NCBI GenBank assembly: GCA_003427395.1
Contig: BFEA01000076.1
Location: forward strand, 1,261,800 to 1,296,434
DNA: 34,635 bases
Origin: Chara braunii
Taxonomy: Eukaryota; Streptophyta; Charophyceae; Charales; Characeae
Direction: 5' to 3'
Below are positions 10,225-20,919 of the stretch, piece after piece (the stretch's first letter is position 1; each line of letters starts with the position of its first letter). The notes beneath the pieces were generated by a model. It was given only the letters and a program-made list of their open reading frames with translations, made no database searches and was not told the origin of the DNA. The position numbers and the translations under genes are program-made.

Positions 10225-10640
10225 TCAATGATGCGGATTGAGAGACGACAGCAGGATCAGGAACATGAGGCGTTGACTGGAACTCTGGTTGGCAGGAGTG
10301 AGGAAGGACGCCCAATTGTTTCGTTCTTGAGCAGAGGAAGAAGACGGTGGATAAGACCCGAAGCGACGGCGGCTTGGTGGCTCACAACGCAGAGGTGATA
10401 TGTCGTAATGCCTCTCACATTTATAATATGTCATCTTCCTCGGAGACGGGGTACTCTCACTCCACTCGTCCTGATGCCTACGAGCCTCTACCCCTTCTTC
10501 CTTCTCTTCTAGCCCTTCATCTCCCTCTTTCCAATCCTCCTACTCTTTGGCCAAATCTATATGCCTCTCGGCGGCCTTTCCTTACCTTCCGCTTCTTCTT
10601 CTCCCAGTACCAGTCCCACGGCCTTTGGGTGTCATATTAA
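10225..10640 (-). pseudogene. Possible gag 5' region of the tRNA-Asp-primed element
   Basis: It lies about 330 bp inside the primer-binding site and on the same strand, where gag should start. One minus frame (10640-10434) has internal stops but is rich in Arg, Glu and Lys (for example EDWKEGDEGLEEKEEGVEAR). The next (10434-10225) begins MTYYKCERHYDISPL and continues with a Ser/Arg-rich stretch. Position and composition are the only evidence; no capsid motif is recognised. Confidence 0.3.
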
Positions 10641-10970
10641 TGTGAGGACAATACCCTTGGTCTTTGAAAGATTCTAGATAACATGAGGTTACTGTCAATG
10701 AAATACTTCTCCTTTCATTCTCTATGGCGATCGTTGTCACAAGTTCTCACTAGCTGTCGCCTTACTTGTGCCACCTATTCGTTCCTAGTACCTATTCCGT
10801 TCTATACATCCCTAACTGGTTTATATGCAATGACTACTCTTACGTACTCCCCACTCTGAATCCTTGGTCAAATTACATCCTGGTAAGTAGATTAGAGTTG
10901 TCGTTTTGCCTAGATCATCGACTTACCATACCCGAGTTCGTTCACTGAAGACCTCGGCTAGGAAATGAGA

Positions 10971-10988
10971 TCCCCGGCAACGGCACCA
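10971..10988 (-). promoter_or_regulatory. Primer-binding site complementary to tRNA-Asp
   Basis: On the minus strand TGGTGCCGTTGCCGGGGA matches the well-known plant Ty3 PBS TGGCGCCGTTGCCGGGGA with one mismatch; that PBS pairs with the 3' end of plant tRNA-Asp. It is separated by only two bases (GG) from a CA that would end the LTR at 10991, as normal spacing requires. This fixes the repeat at 10991-12761 as a 5' LTR read leftward. Confidence 0.75.
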
Positions 10989-11207
10989 CCTGTCGCGCGC
11001 GGCGGTTCCACACCCAGACGCAAAGTGATTTTCGTGTCGGACCTCACGGTCGTGTCACGCAGGAGTTTTTTTGTCACTCGTAACAAAACACCACTCCGAC
11101 CGTGCGCGCGTGCTATACCTCTCGCGACTCCCTACGACAGGTTAGGGATCGCGCGAGGTAGAACATTACCTCCACCTGCGGGAGCTGTCACCATCCCTTA
11201 GGTGGGT

Positions 11208-11398
11208 GTATCCCTGCTGAGCTACTGACCCACGTGCGAAGGCTTTTATATGCAATCGCGGAGGTAGGTCAGCCGAGGGCGTTTTCTCGATCGCCGTAGC
11301 ATNGTATCCCTGCTGAGCTACTGACCCACGTGCGAAGGCTTTTATATGCAATCGCGGAGGTAGGTCAGCCGAGGGCGTTTTCTCGATCGCCGTAGCAT
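11208..11398. repeat. 95-bp exact duplication around a single N
   Basis: 11208-11302 and 11304-11398 are identical as read, joined by an N at 11303. LTR copy A has this segment once. This is the signature of an assembly join in which overlapping contig ends were not merged, more than of a biological duplication. Confidence 0.8.
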
Positions 11399-11659
11399 AG
11401 GCATACGCGCGGTAGAACGCCTTAAGACTGACCCGTATGTCGTGCCCCGAGGTGCTAATTCCCCGAACCGACTATCTAATCAGGTCGACTTTCTCGGACA
11501 GTCTTCCACACTTAGCTAACTATGACAATGACTCTATGTTTCCTTTATTGACCTTGTGAGAAAATACCAGAGTCAGGCCCCTTTGTAATCTCTCATTCTT
11601 CTCAAAGAAGTCCCAGACAAATGACTTTTTAAGCACCGACCAGCCTACGATCTTACTCA

Positions 11660-11695
11660 CAAATATATATATATATATATAAATATATATATATG

Positions 11696-11731
<36 letters not shown>

Positions 11732-11742
11732 TATATGTATAT
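11660..11742. repeat. (AT)n microsatellite, interrupted
   Basis: AT-rich dinucleotide array with regularly placed GTAT and AAAT variants, at the same place as the shorter AT run of LTR copy A. Confidence 0.9.
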
Positions 11743-12784
11743 AAATCAGAGGAGCTGAATGAGCGGTGGACCTCACTTTCACAATTGTTGTGCCCCGTTG
11801 TTCGAATATCCTAAATGATCCCAAATGATCCCAAATTCAGAAGACAACACAAATGTCCAACACTTGTGCAGATGCAAAAAATCACATACACGCATACAGA
11901 TGCAGATACAGAATGAGCCACAAGCGCCAAGCTTTAACTCATTCATAGCAAGTCCCTCACTCCCGAAAACCTTGAAAGCAACATTCCTTCCTACCTGACT
12001 CCTTTTACCCCAACCCTTCACATTTTCAAAGACCTCTGAGTGTGATTTGGACAATTTAGGCATAGATACAGGGGAAGATTCATTTGTTCCTTTATTAGGT
12101 TTTGTCTTAGGTGTGGGTATCGAGCCATGTGGAAGTTGAGTCGGAGTTCTACCGACCTGTTATCAAACGATAACAGAATTGCAGTTTCTTACAGATTCTC
12201 CCATAAGTTCTCCAAAGTGACGAAGACCTGTAGACACAGCACAGTCCAAAAGAATCTTAACATCCCTTTTCCCCTAAACTGGGATCTAGAATGTTTCTCC
12301 CAGACTTGTGCCCTCTGTCTGTCTTCTATCCTTAACTATCTGTTCGGGCTATTGCCCCTTTTGGTTTAGGTGATGAACCATTGTTCATCCCCTTTTGTCC
12401 TGAGGCGCAGTAATTCCTTCGAACTACCTCTTTCTTATGCTCCTTGGGATTATTTTTTCTGAGTTTCCCTTACTTTTGAAAACACACATGAACATATCGC
12501 GAATCTAATCTTGTGGAAAGGAATCTCATGGAGGGAAATCAACTCAAATGTTCCAAGGTAAATGGGTTGTCTTTTTGAGGCAAGATCTCACTTTTCCCCT
12601 CTCAACAGAATCATAGAAAATTAGCTAGGACTGAACGATGCAGATTGTGGAGAAAGTTAGCGGTGGTATGGCAGACCATTCAGGATTTATTCACTTGTTA
12701 CTGGCGCCTGTTTGGCAAAAGGCAAACCTTCTGGGCCTTGGCCCTCAGTCTGCTAAAGCACAATTGGCAGCAGGCTTAACCCAT

Positions 12785-13590
12785 GGCTGGTCACTGATAA
12801 GGCAGGTTTCTCGTGACACCTTGCTACTCTTATCATTGGTTAGTCACTGATAAGGCATGTTTCATAGAACCCTGTTACTCTTATCACTGAATAGACATCA
12901 ATAAGGCAGGCCACCCGGAACCTCGCTACTCTTATCACTGAATGAATGCGTGAACCTATCAGCGATAAGGCAGGTGTCACTGAACCTCGCTACTCTTATA
13001 TCTGGCTAATCACTGATAAGGCAGGTTTTTTCTGCTACTTTTATCACTGAATAGACATCAATAAGGCTGGTCACCCGGAACCTTGCTACTCTTACCAGTG
13101 AATGAATGCGAGAACCTATCAGCGATAAGGCAGGTGTCACGGAACCTCGCTACTCTTATATCTGGCTAGTCACTGATAAGGCAGGTTTCCCTGCAACTCT
13201 TGTCACTAAATAGACATCGATAAGGCAGGTCACCCGGAACTTTGCTACTCTTATCACTGACTGAGTGATAGGCTGATCACGGATAAGGCAGGTGTCCTTG
13301 AAACCTCGCTACTCTTATATCTGGTTAGTCACTGATAAGGCAGGTTTCCCTGCTACTCTTATCATTGAATATACATCAATAAGGCGGGTGTCCTAGAAAC
13401 CTTCCTACTCTTATCAGCGACACAATGTAAGGCTCATCGGTGGTAAGGCAGGACTTTTTCATGGAACCTCGCAACTCTTATCACTGGCTAGTCGTTGATA
13501 AGGCAGGTTTCATAGACCTTGCTACTCTTATCATGCGACCAGTCACTGATAAGGCAGGCTTCATGCGACCCAACTACTCTTACCTCAACA
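12785..13590 (+). repeat. Minisatellite, ~53-bp unit with ~160-bp higher-order period
   Basis: About 15 units share the core TGATAAGGCAGGT ... CTACTCTTATCACTG. Three unit types alternate: one with TATCTGG before CACTGATAAGG, one with AGACATCAATAAGG, and one with TATCAGCGATAAGG. The third recurs at roughly 160-bp intervals (near 12959, 13118, 13275 and 13435). CTTATCA and TGATAAG within neighbouring units can pair, so each junction can form a small hairpin. The array abuts the outer end of LTR copy B. Confidence 0.85.
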
Positions 13591-14330
13591 CAAGTCTTAT
13601 CGTCGGACAAAGTCATTGTCTTTGATGCCATTCGAGGCCTGAATCGTTGTTAGTTTCGAGGATTTACGTTGGATCAGACTCGTGACGAGAATTATTGGTG
13701 TGATCCATGACAGTTGATCATAGCAAGTTCAAATCAACGGATATCAATCATTGTTTAGGCGGTGTATAGAGAGAAGATTATGAAAAGTCGATCCCTTGCA
13801 TCCACATCTCCAAAGAAACATCCACGCAACAAGATCGTTATACCCAGAAGCAATCAGTCACATTTGACCAGACATTTCACCGAGTCTGTCCTTCTCTATC
13901 CGCACTTTTTACAATCCAAGACTTCTGTCCACCCTTTAACCCTTGAAGAATTACTGATTCTGAATTCCTTGCCCTTATGAGCACCACTATGGATAATAGC
14001 TTATATGTCTTAAAACAACAACTGGGTCGAAGTAGCGTACCTTGTTGTTCCCTGCCTCAAGAGTTCCACTTGAACTCTGGCAGAGCTCCCGCAATCGACT
14101 CTATCTCTAGAATAGGTCTAAGCTGATCAAGCATTGAAGGTTTAGTTTCAACAAGCATGTGAGAACATCACTCTTACATTAGCAGTTGGAAGGATCGAGG
14201 TATGTGGGGTTTTGGGTACGAGAGAGAAGACAAGAGCGGGGGAGATAGGTTCAGTTGGTATTCATACTGACTGTCTCTTCCTAACATTTTTATTTTCTCT
14301 GAATCTTATTGAGTCTTATTAGCATAATCC
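13591..14330. other. Unassigned DNA
   Basis: No recognised gene. The longest frame (13762-13980) has no domain-like features. Confidence 0.4.
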
Positions 14331-14378
14331 ACTGATAATAATAATAATAATATCAATAGTAATGATAATAATAATAAA
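14331..14378 (+). repeat. (AAT)n microsatellite, imperfect
   Basis: AAT units with TAG and TCA interruptions; one of several AAT arrays on the same strand between 14.3 and 19.0 kb. Confidence 0.85.
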
Positions 14379-15040
14379 TAATTACTGGAAAGATAATGAC
14401 CAACTGAGTTGGCACCACACATCCGTAAAATCTTCTAGGCTCGCTTCTAAGCAGGAATATGGTAGGATTTGGTTTCTTTTGAACAGCCATGACATACCAT
14501 CCTTAGCAGAGTATCTCCCTCGTTCGTTGTGTCTCCATTAACTTGTTTTCACATACACACAACATACCCTTATTCAATTTGGATGCACCCATTCACTCCC
14601 GCACGCACGCTGGTTGTTTCTGCATCCACTGCTTGTGCCTACTTGCAAGGTCGTGGAGCTCAGGTTTACTATCTACTATCCCTTGTTATAGCTCACACTT
14701 TTTTCGTTGTTCCGCTGCGGCTCATGCCATATCGTGCCCTGTGTGGCGAACGCGGTGTCAATGTTGCGTTCCTAGTGATCCTTAGTCAATGAGTAACGTG
14801 CTAACCTCATGCCGCGTGTCCCCAAGGCGCTACGATCCACGTCCTGGCCTCAACCATCTAGTGCAGCAGCTTCTCATAGAAGGGCCAAAAGCATGGTTCG
14901 GACTGCACTTCAATCAACTAGCGTGTAACAACTGTCCAAGACCCCTTTTTGAAAATGCTGGGGTAAGGGCCTTCCACGGGCATTTCAGGCTTGTTTTCAC
15001 TTAGGGCGTGCACGAGGCTGTTGGGTCCTCAAATCACTGA
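14379..15040. other. Unassigned DNA preceding an AAT array
   Basis: No gene recognised. The last 60 bp (CACTTAGGGCG ... GGCTGTTGGG ... CCTCAAATCACTG) resemble the segment just before the AAT array at 17763. Confidence 0.4.
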
Positions 15041-15066
15041 AATAATAATAATAAATAATAAAATAA

Positions 15067-15097
<31 letters not shown>

Positions 15098-15098
15098 G
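15041..15098 (+). repeat. (AAT)n microsatellite
   Basis: AAT array with AAATAAAAT interruptions near its start. Confidence 0.9.
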
Positions 15099-15429
15099 TA
15101 ACAATATACAACATGGGCAATGGCAAAGTGGCAGACTAATTGAAAGCCAGAAGTTGAATGCCTGTCCAGAAACAACAATGCACTGATAATCCACCAACGG
15201 AGAGCCAAACACTAAATCCGGATGACAGTAAGAAAACACACTCTTCATACCCCCAACATGTGCATCCGGAACTCTTCCTCCCACTTCACATTAAGCGTCC
15301 GGACTACAATCACACAGCTACTACCAGCCTGCGAATTGACAATGCAGCTGCTGACTTCAACAAAACCGAAGTACTTGAAGATATAGGCCTATGCAGACCA
15401 TCGTCGAGACTAGGTACGTGCCCACACAT

Positions 15430-16375
15430 CATCAACCTCATCTTTCTCTCTTTCTGTATGCCACTGTCTCTCTCTGTGTGTCTCAGTGTATCGGCGCCAC
15501 CGTATATGTGTCATTGTGCGACTATCACCACGTGGTTGTATGCGTGTTACTGTGTGTCTGTGTCTCAATGGTTGTGCGCGTTCCCTCCGTGCATCCGCGT
15601 TAAGGCCTGCCTACGACCATGCGTAACCAGGTGCGTGACTGTGCATTCTGTCCGTGTTGTGTATGTGACAGCGTCGTTGTGCACGTGTGTGACTTGGGCA
15701 CTCTGTTTGTGCACTGTGGATGCGACAGTCACTGTGCACATGTGTGTGTACCATAGTCTCACCATGTTTGTGTGTACATCTCACTACGTGCGTGCGTTAC
15801 CGTGTTTGTGTGTCACGGTGCATGGCGCATGTGTGTCACAGTGTGTGTCTGTCCCACTGTGACTGTGTATGTCACAGTGACTGTGGCTATCCCACCGTGA
15901 CTGCGTACGTCACAGTGGCTGTGGCTGTCCCACTGTGACTGCGTGTGTCATGGTGCCTGGGTCTGTTCCATTGTGACTGTGTATGTCACAGTGACTGTGT
16001 CGGTCCCACTGTGTGTAAGCGTGTGTTTCGTCACCCACCATGCGCTTGCCCACTGAGTCCCACTGTGTGTTTTCACTGTTTTTACTGTGTCTGTGTGTGT
16101 CTTTCACTCTGCGTTCGAGTATGTGTGCCTTGTGTCTCCGAGTATGAGACACCGTGTCGAAGCGTGTGTGTCACGGTGACTTTATGAGTGTGTTTTCATT
16201 GTGTGTACGTGCGTCACAGCGTCAATGTATCTGTGTCACGGTGTATGTGACACTGTGTCTGTGCGTTTCACTGTTGTTTGTGAGACTTTGTCACAGTGTC
16301 TGTGTATCGGTGTCACATTACCCGTGAGTATGTCACAACACCCGTATGTGTCACACTGTGTGTGTTTGAATCTGG
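15430..16375. repeat. GT-rich cryptically simple tract
   Basis: Nearly 1 kb made largely of GTGT, TGTCAC and CACTGTG words. It yields long Cys/Val-rich frames on the plus strand (15158-15862, 15945-16187) and His/Thr-rich ones on the minus strand. These come from base composition and show no domain features. Confidence 0.75.
15840..16015 (+). repeat. ~38-bp palindromic minisatellite
   Basis: About 4.5 units of the form CCCACTGTGACTGTG-TATGTCACAGTGACTG-TGGCTGT. Starts lie near 15851, 15891, 15929, 15966 and 16003. The words TCACAGTGA and CACTGTGAC are close to self-complementary, so single strands of the array can fold on themselves. Confidence 0.75.
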
Positions 16376-16593
16376 TTGTCTGCGCAGGTATGCCGAGTGT
16401 TGTGTTTGGGGTATCCAGCGTAATCTTGCGTATACGAACAGAGTATTGTGCGGGTGCTGAGTCTTTTGGGTGTGAATTCATATCTGGGTTGCCATATCTC
16501 TGAGTTTTGAGCCGCGGGCGTCATGTGCCAATTTGCTGTGCCACTGCCTTGCATGCATGAAAGGTGCGAATGAGAGTGAGTCAGATCATACAA

Positions 16594-16622
16594 TAGTAAT
16601 AATAATAATAACAATAATAATA
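16594..16622 (+). repeat. (AAT)n microsatellite, short
   Basis: AATAATAAT run with a single AAC unit. Confidence 0.85.
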
Positions 16623-16730
16623 AGGAACGTGAATGTGGACGAAGCACAAAAATCCAAATCGCAAATCACACCGAAGTCCAAGTAGTCAAGCAAGAGCAGA
16701 TATCCAGTGAAACCAAGTAATCATTTATTT

Positions 16731-16860
16731 GAGAAGGATACAGCAGAATCGTGAGTCAATGTCCAAACCCAATCGGGCAACATCAACAACATAATGAGAA
16801 GGATACAGCAGAATCGTGAGTCAATGTCCAAGCCCAATCGGGCAACATCAACAACATAAC
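16731..16860 (+). repeat. 65-bp tandem duplication
   Basis: Units 16731-16795 and 16796-16860 start GAGAAGGATACAGCAG and differ at only two positions, so the duplication is recent. Confidence 0.95.
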
Positions 16861-17762
16861 CCAATGCAGCTCTCTCTCTTGAATGGTGCCAGACGCCCTA
16901 TCTACTCTACAGCCTAATGCTACGACTACAACTTGATGACCAGCTAGTGATGACGTCAACACCAACGCCGACTTCCTCTCCACCAGGTACGCCTCTCTCT
17001 CTTCACCTTTACTTTCCCTTGATAACCCCCACAACGCCCTTCACCTCCGAGGAACCACCTTCGCCCTTCCTCCTTTGTGCACACAGGCAGCCTGGCTATG
17101 GCCACCAGCGCCCTACCGCCCAGAGCTGTCCTGCTTTCCTCAGCCTAGCGCAGCGCAGCAGCTTGCAAGCGCGCAGCATGCCGGTATTGCTTGCAATGGC
17201 CAAGATCCTTGCCCTCTCGCATTCTCTGCTTATATGCCAGTGTTGTGTGTGGGCGGCCTGCCTTGAGCCTGCGCCTGTGTCCCAGTAGCTGCGCCCAGGC
17301 CCAACCCCGATGTGGCCCAGGAAGTACAGTTGCGCGGCTTGCGCCCCTTCTGCCCAGGATGCGGTCCAGAGGCAGACCCTTTCCGGTTTCCCATTGGTTC
17401 GCTCGGCCTCTACGACGACAATGCTGCTTTCCAATTGGCCAGCATCCAATGGGTGATGTGTCGGCCTTCCCTAGCCTATGCCCAGGGCTCAACCTACTAA
17501 GGCCCTAGGCTCAACTGCTCCTTGCAGGAGCTTGGGTACCACGATGCACCCCTACCAACTGGCGTGCTGCATCTGTCTAATACCCACTTAAAGTGTTGAA
17601 GGAAAGGCCTGTTCATGGATATTATGACCTGCCGTCACTTAGGACGGTCACATGTCTGGCCCGCCTTCACTTAGGGCGGGCAAGGGGCTTGCTGGGGGCC
17701 TATGCCCAGTAGATATACATGTCGGCAAGGCCCCTTTGAGGGCTCAATCCTCACAGATTACT
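16861..17762. other. Unassigned GC-richer DNA
   Basis: No gene recognised. Several overlapping frames of 60-123 codons occur on both strands between 16.9 and 17.5 kb with Pro/Ala/Gly-rich composition, which reflects base content. The segment 17628-17762 (CACTTAGGACGG, CACTTAGGGCGGGC) resembles the sequence before the AAT array at 15041. Confidence 0.4.
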
Positions 17763-17763
17763 C

Positions 17764-17825
<62 letters not shown>
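17763..17825 (+). repeat. (AAT)n microsatellite, long and pure
   Basis: About 21 uninterrupted AAT units. Confidence 0.95.
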
Positions 17826-17827
<2 letters not shown>

Positions 17828-18132
17828 TATGCAAGGTAGATGAGAATTAGTGAATTGTAGCAATTAACAGCATCATACATATGAGTCCAGATAGTATTGA
17901 CCTCGAACCAACAACATCATTACATCACGAGATTCACCAAATAGGAACACACCAAGAGTTCATAATTGACAATGCTGAAATAGTCTCATCATCATTAACG
18001 AAGAACCCCGAGTACGAGCAGATCTCGGTCAATGCTGTTCCCGTCAAGCACCGGGTACGTCTCTCGTTTCACTCACAACCTCGATCCTTCACTCACAGAT
18101 GTCACGTGTACTCAAGAACCACAATGCACCTA

Positions 18133-18164
<32 letters not shown>

Positions 18165-18356
18165 TATGCAGGAAAGATGAGAAATAACAAACTTCAGCAA
18201 TCAAACAGCATCAAATACAGAAGACCAGATAGTCGTGACCTCGATTCAACAGCAGCATTACATCACGAATTTCACCAAAGAAGAGCACTGCTAAAACTCA
18301 TAATTGAGAATGCTGGAGTAGTCTCATCATCATCAACGAAGAACCAGAGTTGATAT
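17826..18356 (+). repeat. Tandem duplicate of a ~345-bp module
   Basis: The sequence from GCAAGGTAGATGAGAA (about 17833) resembles that from GCAGGAAAGATGAGAA (about 18169). Each copy follows an AAT array. The translated copies share a plus-strand frame: PDSIDLEPTTSLHHEIHQ against PDSRDLDSTAALHHEFHQ, then NAEIVSSSLTKN against NAGVVSSSSTKN. Copy 1 is followed by CGGGTACGT ... CTCACAG, and a similar CAGGTATGT ... CTCATAG occurs after copy 2 at about 18490-18540; both look like a short intron. This could be the remains of a duplicated exon or simply a duplicated repeat unit; I cannot name a protein. Confidence 0.5.
18132..18162 (+). repeat. (AAT)n microsatellite
   Basis: About ten AAT units at the start of the second copy of the 345-bp module. 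Confidence 0.9.
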
Positions 18357-18658
18357 CCTATTTGGCGCTCCGCGCCCATACTACATTGTGGCAGATCCTA
18401 TCTAGCCTATACTACGTAGCCGAAATATGACATCAACAGCATTCTCGAAGTACGGGCATATAGCGACCAATGTCGCACGCTTTCAGCCCCAGGTATGTCT
18501 CGTGCTACACTCACAACCTCATTCCCTCACTCATAGATGCCACATGCATCTCGCCTCTCCCCCTCTCTCTCTCTCCTCTTCGTTGTCCGAGTCGTCGTTG
18601 TCATCCGTAGGTGCATCGCCCTCCCCAGCGACAAACCGACGAGATCACCGTGATCCAG

Positions 18659-18694
<36 letters not shown>

Positions 18695-18704
18695 AAGGTG
18701 TGTA
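18357..18704. other. Unassigned DNA upstream of R copy 2
   Basis: It contains a frame (18427-18753) running into R and a short CT run. Nothing is recognised. It has no counterpart upstream of R copy 1. Confidence 0.4.
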
Positions 18705-18932
18705 CGCAGAGCAGGGACGTAATCAACGAGAGCTGATGAATCGTGTTGACTAGGCTTTCCTCGTTCAAGATCGACAATTACAATGATATATTCCCCTATT
18801 CGATGATTCCTATGAAGATTAACCGAGTCTTTCCAACCCTGGCAAGTGACTCATTGGATTCATCTGCGTAGCGCGCGTCGACCCATGTACGCACCCTCCC
18901 TGTACACAACTGAGTCTGTAATTATGATCAAT

Positions 18933-18997
<65 letters not shown>
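18933..18997 (+). repeat. (ACT)n-(AAT)n compound microsatellite
   Basis: About eleven ACT units followed by about ten AAT units. Copy 1 of R has AAT at this position and no ACT. Confidence 0.95.
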
Positions 18998-18998
<1 letters not shown>

Positions 18999-19086
18999 CG
19001 GTAAATAATAATCAAAGAAAACTTAATGTATACTAACCATCTTTTCGGTCAGATACGGTTAAGCGATAAGTCGCCATGACTCCACT

Positions 19087-19124
19087 CACACACTCACACA
19101 CACACGCACACATACACACACACA

Positions 19125-19182
<58 letters not shown>
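19087..19182. repeat. (CA)n microsatellite
   Basis: CA array of roughly 95 bp with GCACA and TACA variants in its first half and a pure 3' half. Confidence 0.95.
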
Positions 19183-19183
<1 letters not shown>

Positions 19184-19324
19184 TCCACCGATAGGATGAG
19201 CAAAAACGAAACGAATCTTCCACTGAAACGTGGAAATATACACTGGCATTTTTTTATTTTACTTTTTTTGCTCATTCCATCGATCTAAGTAGCGCGAGGC
19301 GAGCCGTGGGGCTGGAGACTTATA

Positions 19325-19448
<124 letters not shown>

Positions 19449-20646
19449 GTCCGCAGATACTGAGAAGCCAGATAGGGAGAGGGTGAAGAAGAGATGGTGG
19501 ACTTAGAAGAGGAAGAAGAAGAATTATCTCTCTCTCTCTTCCTCTCTCTCTCACGCACACACACACATACCAACGTCTATCCCGATGGCGAGTGGGATCG
19601 AGAGCCCGACAGCAGGCGAGCAGCGACGAAGGCGCAGCAACAACGACGCATGCGGAGGTGTATTCCTCCCGGATGTAGCGGGAGATTCATTCGATTTATT
19701 TTTATTTTTATTTATTTATTTATTTTATTTTATTTATCACTGAGGTAAGTCGAGGGATTGAGACTTACCTGCTCTCTCTCTCATTTCCCCAATCGTCATC
19801 GTCGCTATCATCGTCGTAGATGCCGTCATTGGAGCCGCCATCGTCGGAGCCGCCCGCATGCTCAGGTAGGCATTCTCCTTCCCTTTTATCCTCCTTCCCT
19901 GTTTCTTCCCTTCTTCTTCTTCTTCCTCTTCTCCTTTCTTTTTCTTCTTCTTCCTCCTTCCTTCTTCTTCTTCTTCTTCTTCTTCCTCCTTCTCCTTCTC
20001 CCTTCTTCTTCTTCTTCTTCTTCTTCCTTGTCTTCTTCTCCTTCTGCTACCTGGTTCTAATCACTGTTGCGCGCGGCCACTTCTGCCTGCGCTGCTTTCC
20101 GACGCGCATCGTTCTCCAAGTGTGGCCTACATAAGTGAGCGGCCCTCTTACCCGCATGCGGCTGCCACCTACATTCTTTTTCATTGTGAGTATGTCGTAT
20201 CCTCATCGCGCACCTTTCTCCACTGCGCGCTTCCCCCTTGCCATCTCTTCTCCCCTTCTTCCCCCTCTCTCCATCTCCTTCTTGTTCTCCTCCTCCTCCT
20301 CCTCCTTCTTCTTCTTCTTCTTGTCGTTGCGCTTGTCTGACCACCAGCGCTCCTCCCTCGCGTGACCTCCCTTCCGCTACTCTCCCGAAGTGCCCCCCTT
20401 CTCTTCTCGTTGCGCCCAAGTTACGCCCCGGTTTTCGAAGCTCCGTGAGCATCTGCGTCGTGCCGCTGATGTCCAAGCCGCCGGTCACTCACGAGCTCGG
20501 CAAGTTCGTTGCCACATTACCAAACCAAATCCGTCCTGTTTTCTGCGGTAAATTCGTAAAAACGAATCCACAAAGAAAGATCACGGGATCGAAAGACGAT
20601 GAAAAAAAAAACAAAGGAAAACTAATAAAAAAAAAACGAAATCTAA

Positions 20647-20648
<2 letters not shown>

Positions 20649-20691
<43 letters not shown>
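20649..20691. repeat. Poly(A) run
   Basis: About 43 A. The matching place in R copy 1 has only short A-rich, interrupted sequence. Confidence 0.95.
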
Positions 20692-20692
<1 letters not shown>

Positions 20693-20904
20693 AAATCTAA
20701 CTACTAACCACCCTGAACTGCCAAGTGTCGGACCCGTGTTACAGTAGAGAGCTAATCCTAACTAACTCACCCTACTTCGAATTTCTAGGTCGCGGGTTCA
20801 AGTCCCGGCCTGACTGAGCCTGGGCGAAACTGTTGCAGAGCTCCTTGATAAAAGGAGCTAGCTCAGCGGTCGGTTGGATTCGTTTCCTGCATCCACCGCT
20901 TGAC

Positions 20905-20919
20905 AACCCTAACCCTAAA
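20905..20919. other. Telomere-like motif in hairpin loop
   Basis: AACCCTAACCCTAAA holds about two units related to the plant telomere repeat CCCTAAA. It lies in the loop of the R hairpin; copy 1 has GACCCTAAAC here. Two units are too few to claim a telomeric origin. Confidence 0.35.

Larger units (their letters stand above)
10991..12761 (-). mobile_element. LTR copy B (5' LTR of a leftward retrotransposon)
   Basis: From about 11050 upward this is the inverted match of 92-1635. The extra 58 bp to 10991 end in CA two bases before the PBS. A TATAAAAG box (11243-11250 on the minus strand) is present twice because of a 95-bp duplication around an N at 11303. An AT microsatellite fills 11660-11742. 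The outer end of similarity at 12761 does not start with TG, so the true LTR may extend into the minisatellite beyond. No second LTR in the same orientation is in the window, so target duplications cannot be checked. Confidence 0.65.

Noticed and set aside
15158-15862. 234-codon Cys/Val-rich plus-strand frame
   Set aside because: It is produced by GT-rich cryptically simple DNA; the opposite strand and other frames are also open, and no Cys spacing resembles a real cysteine-rich domain.
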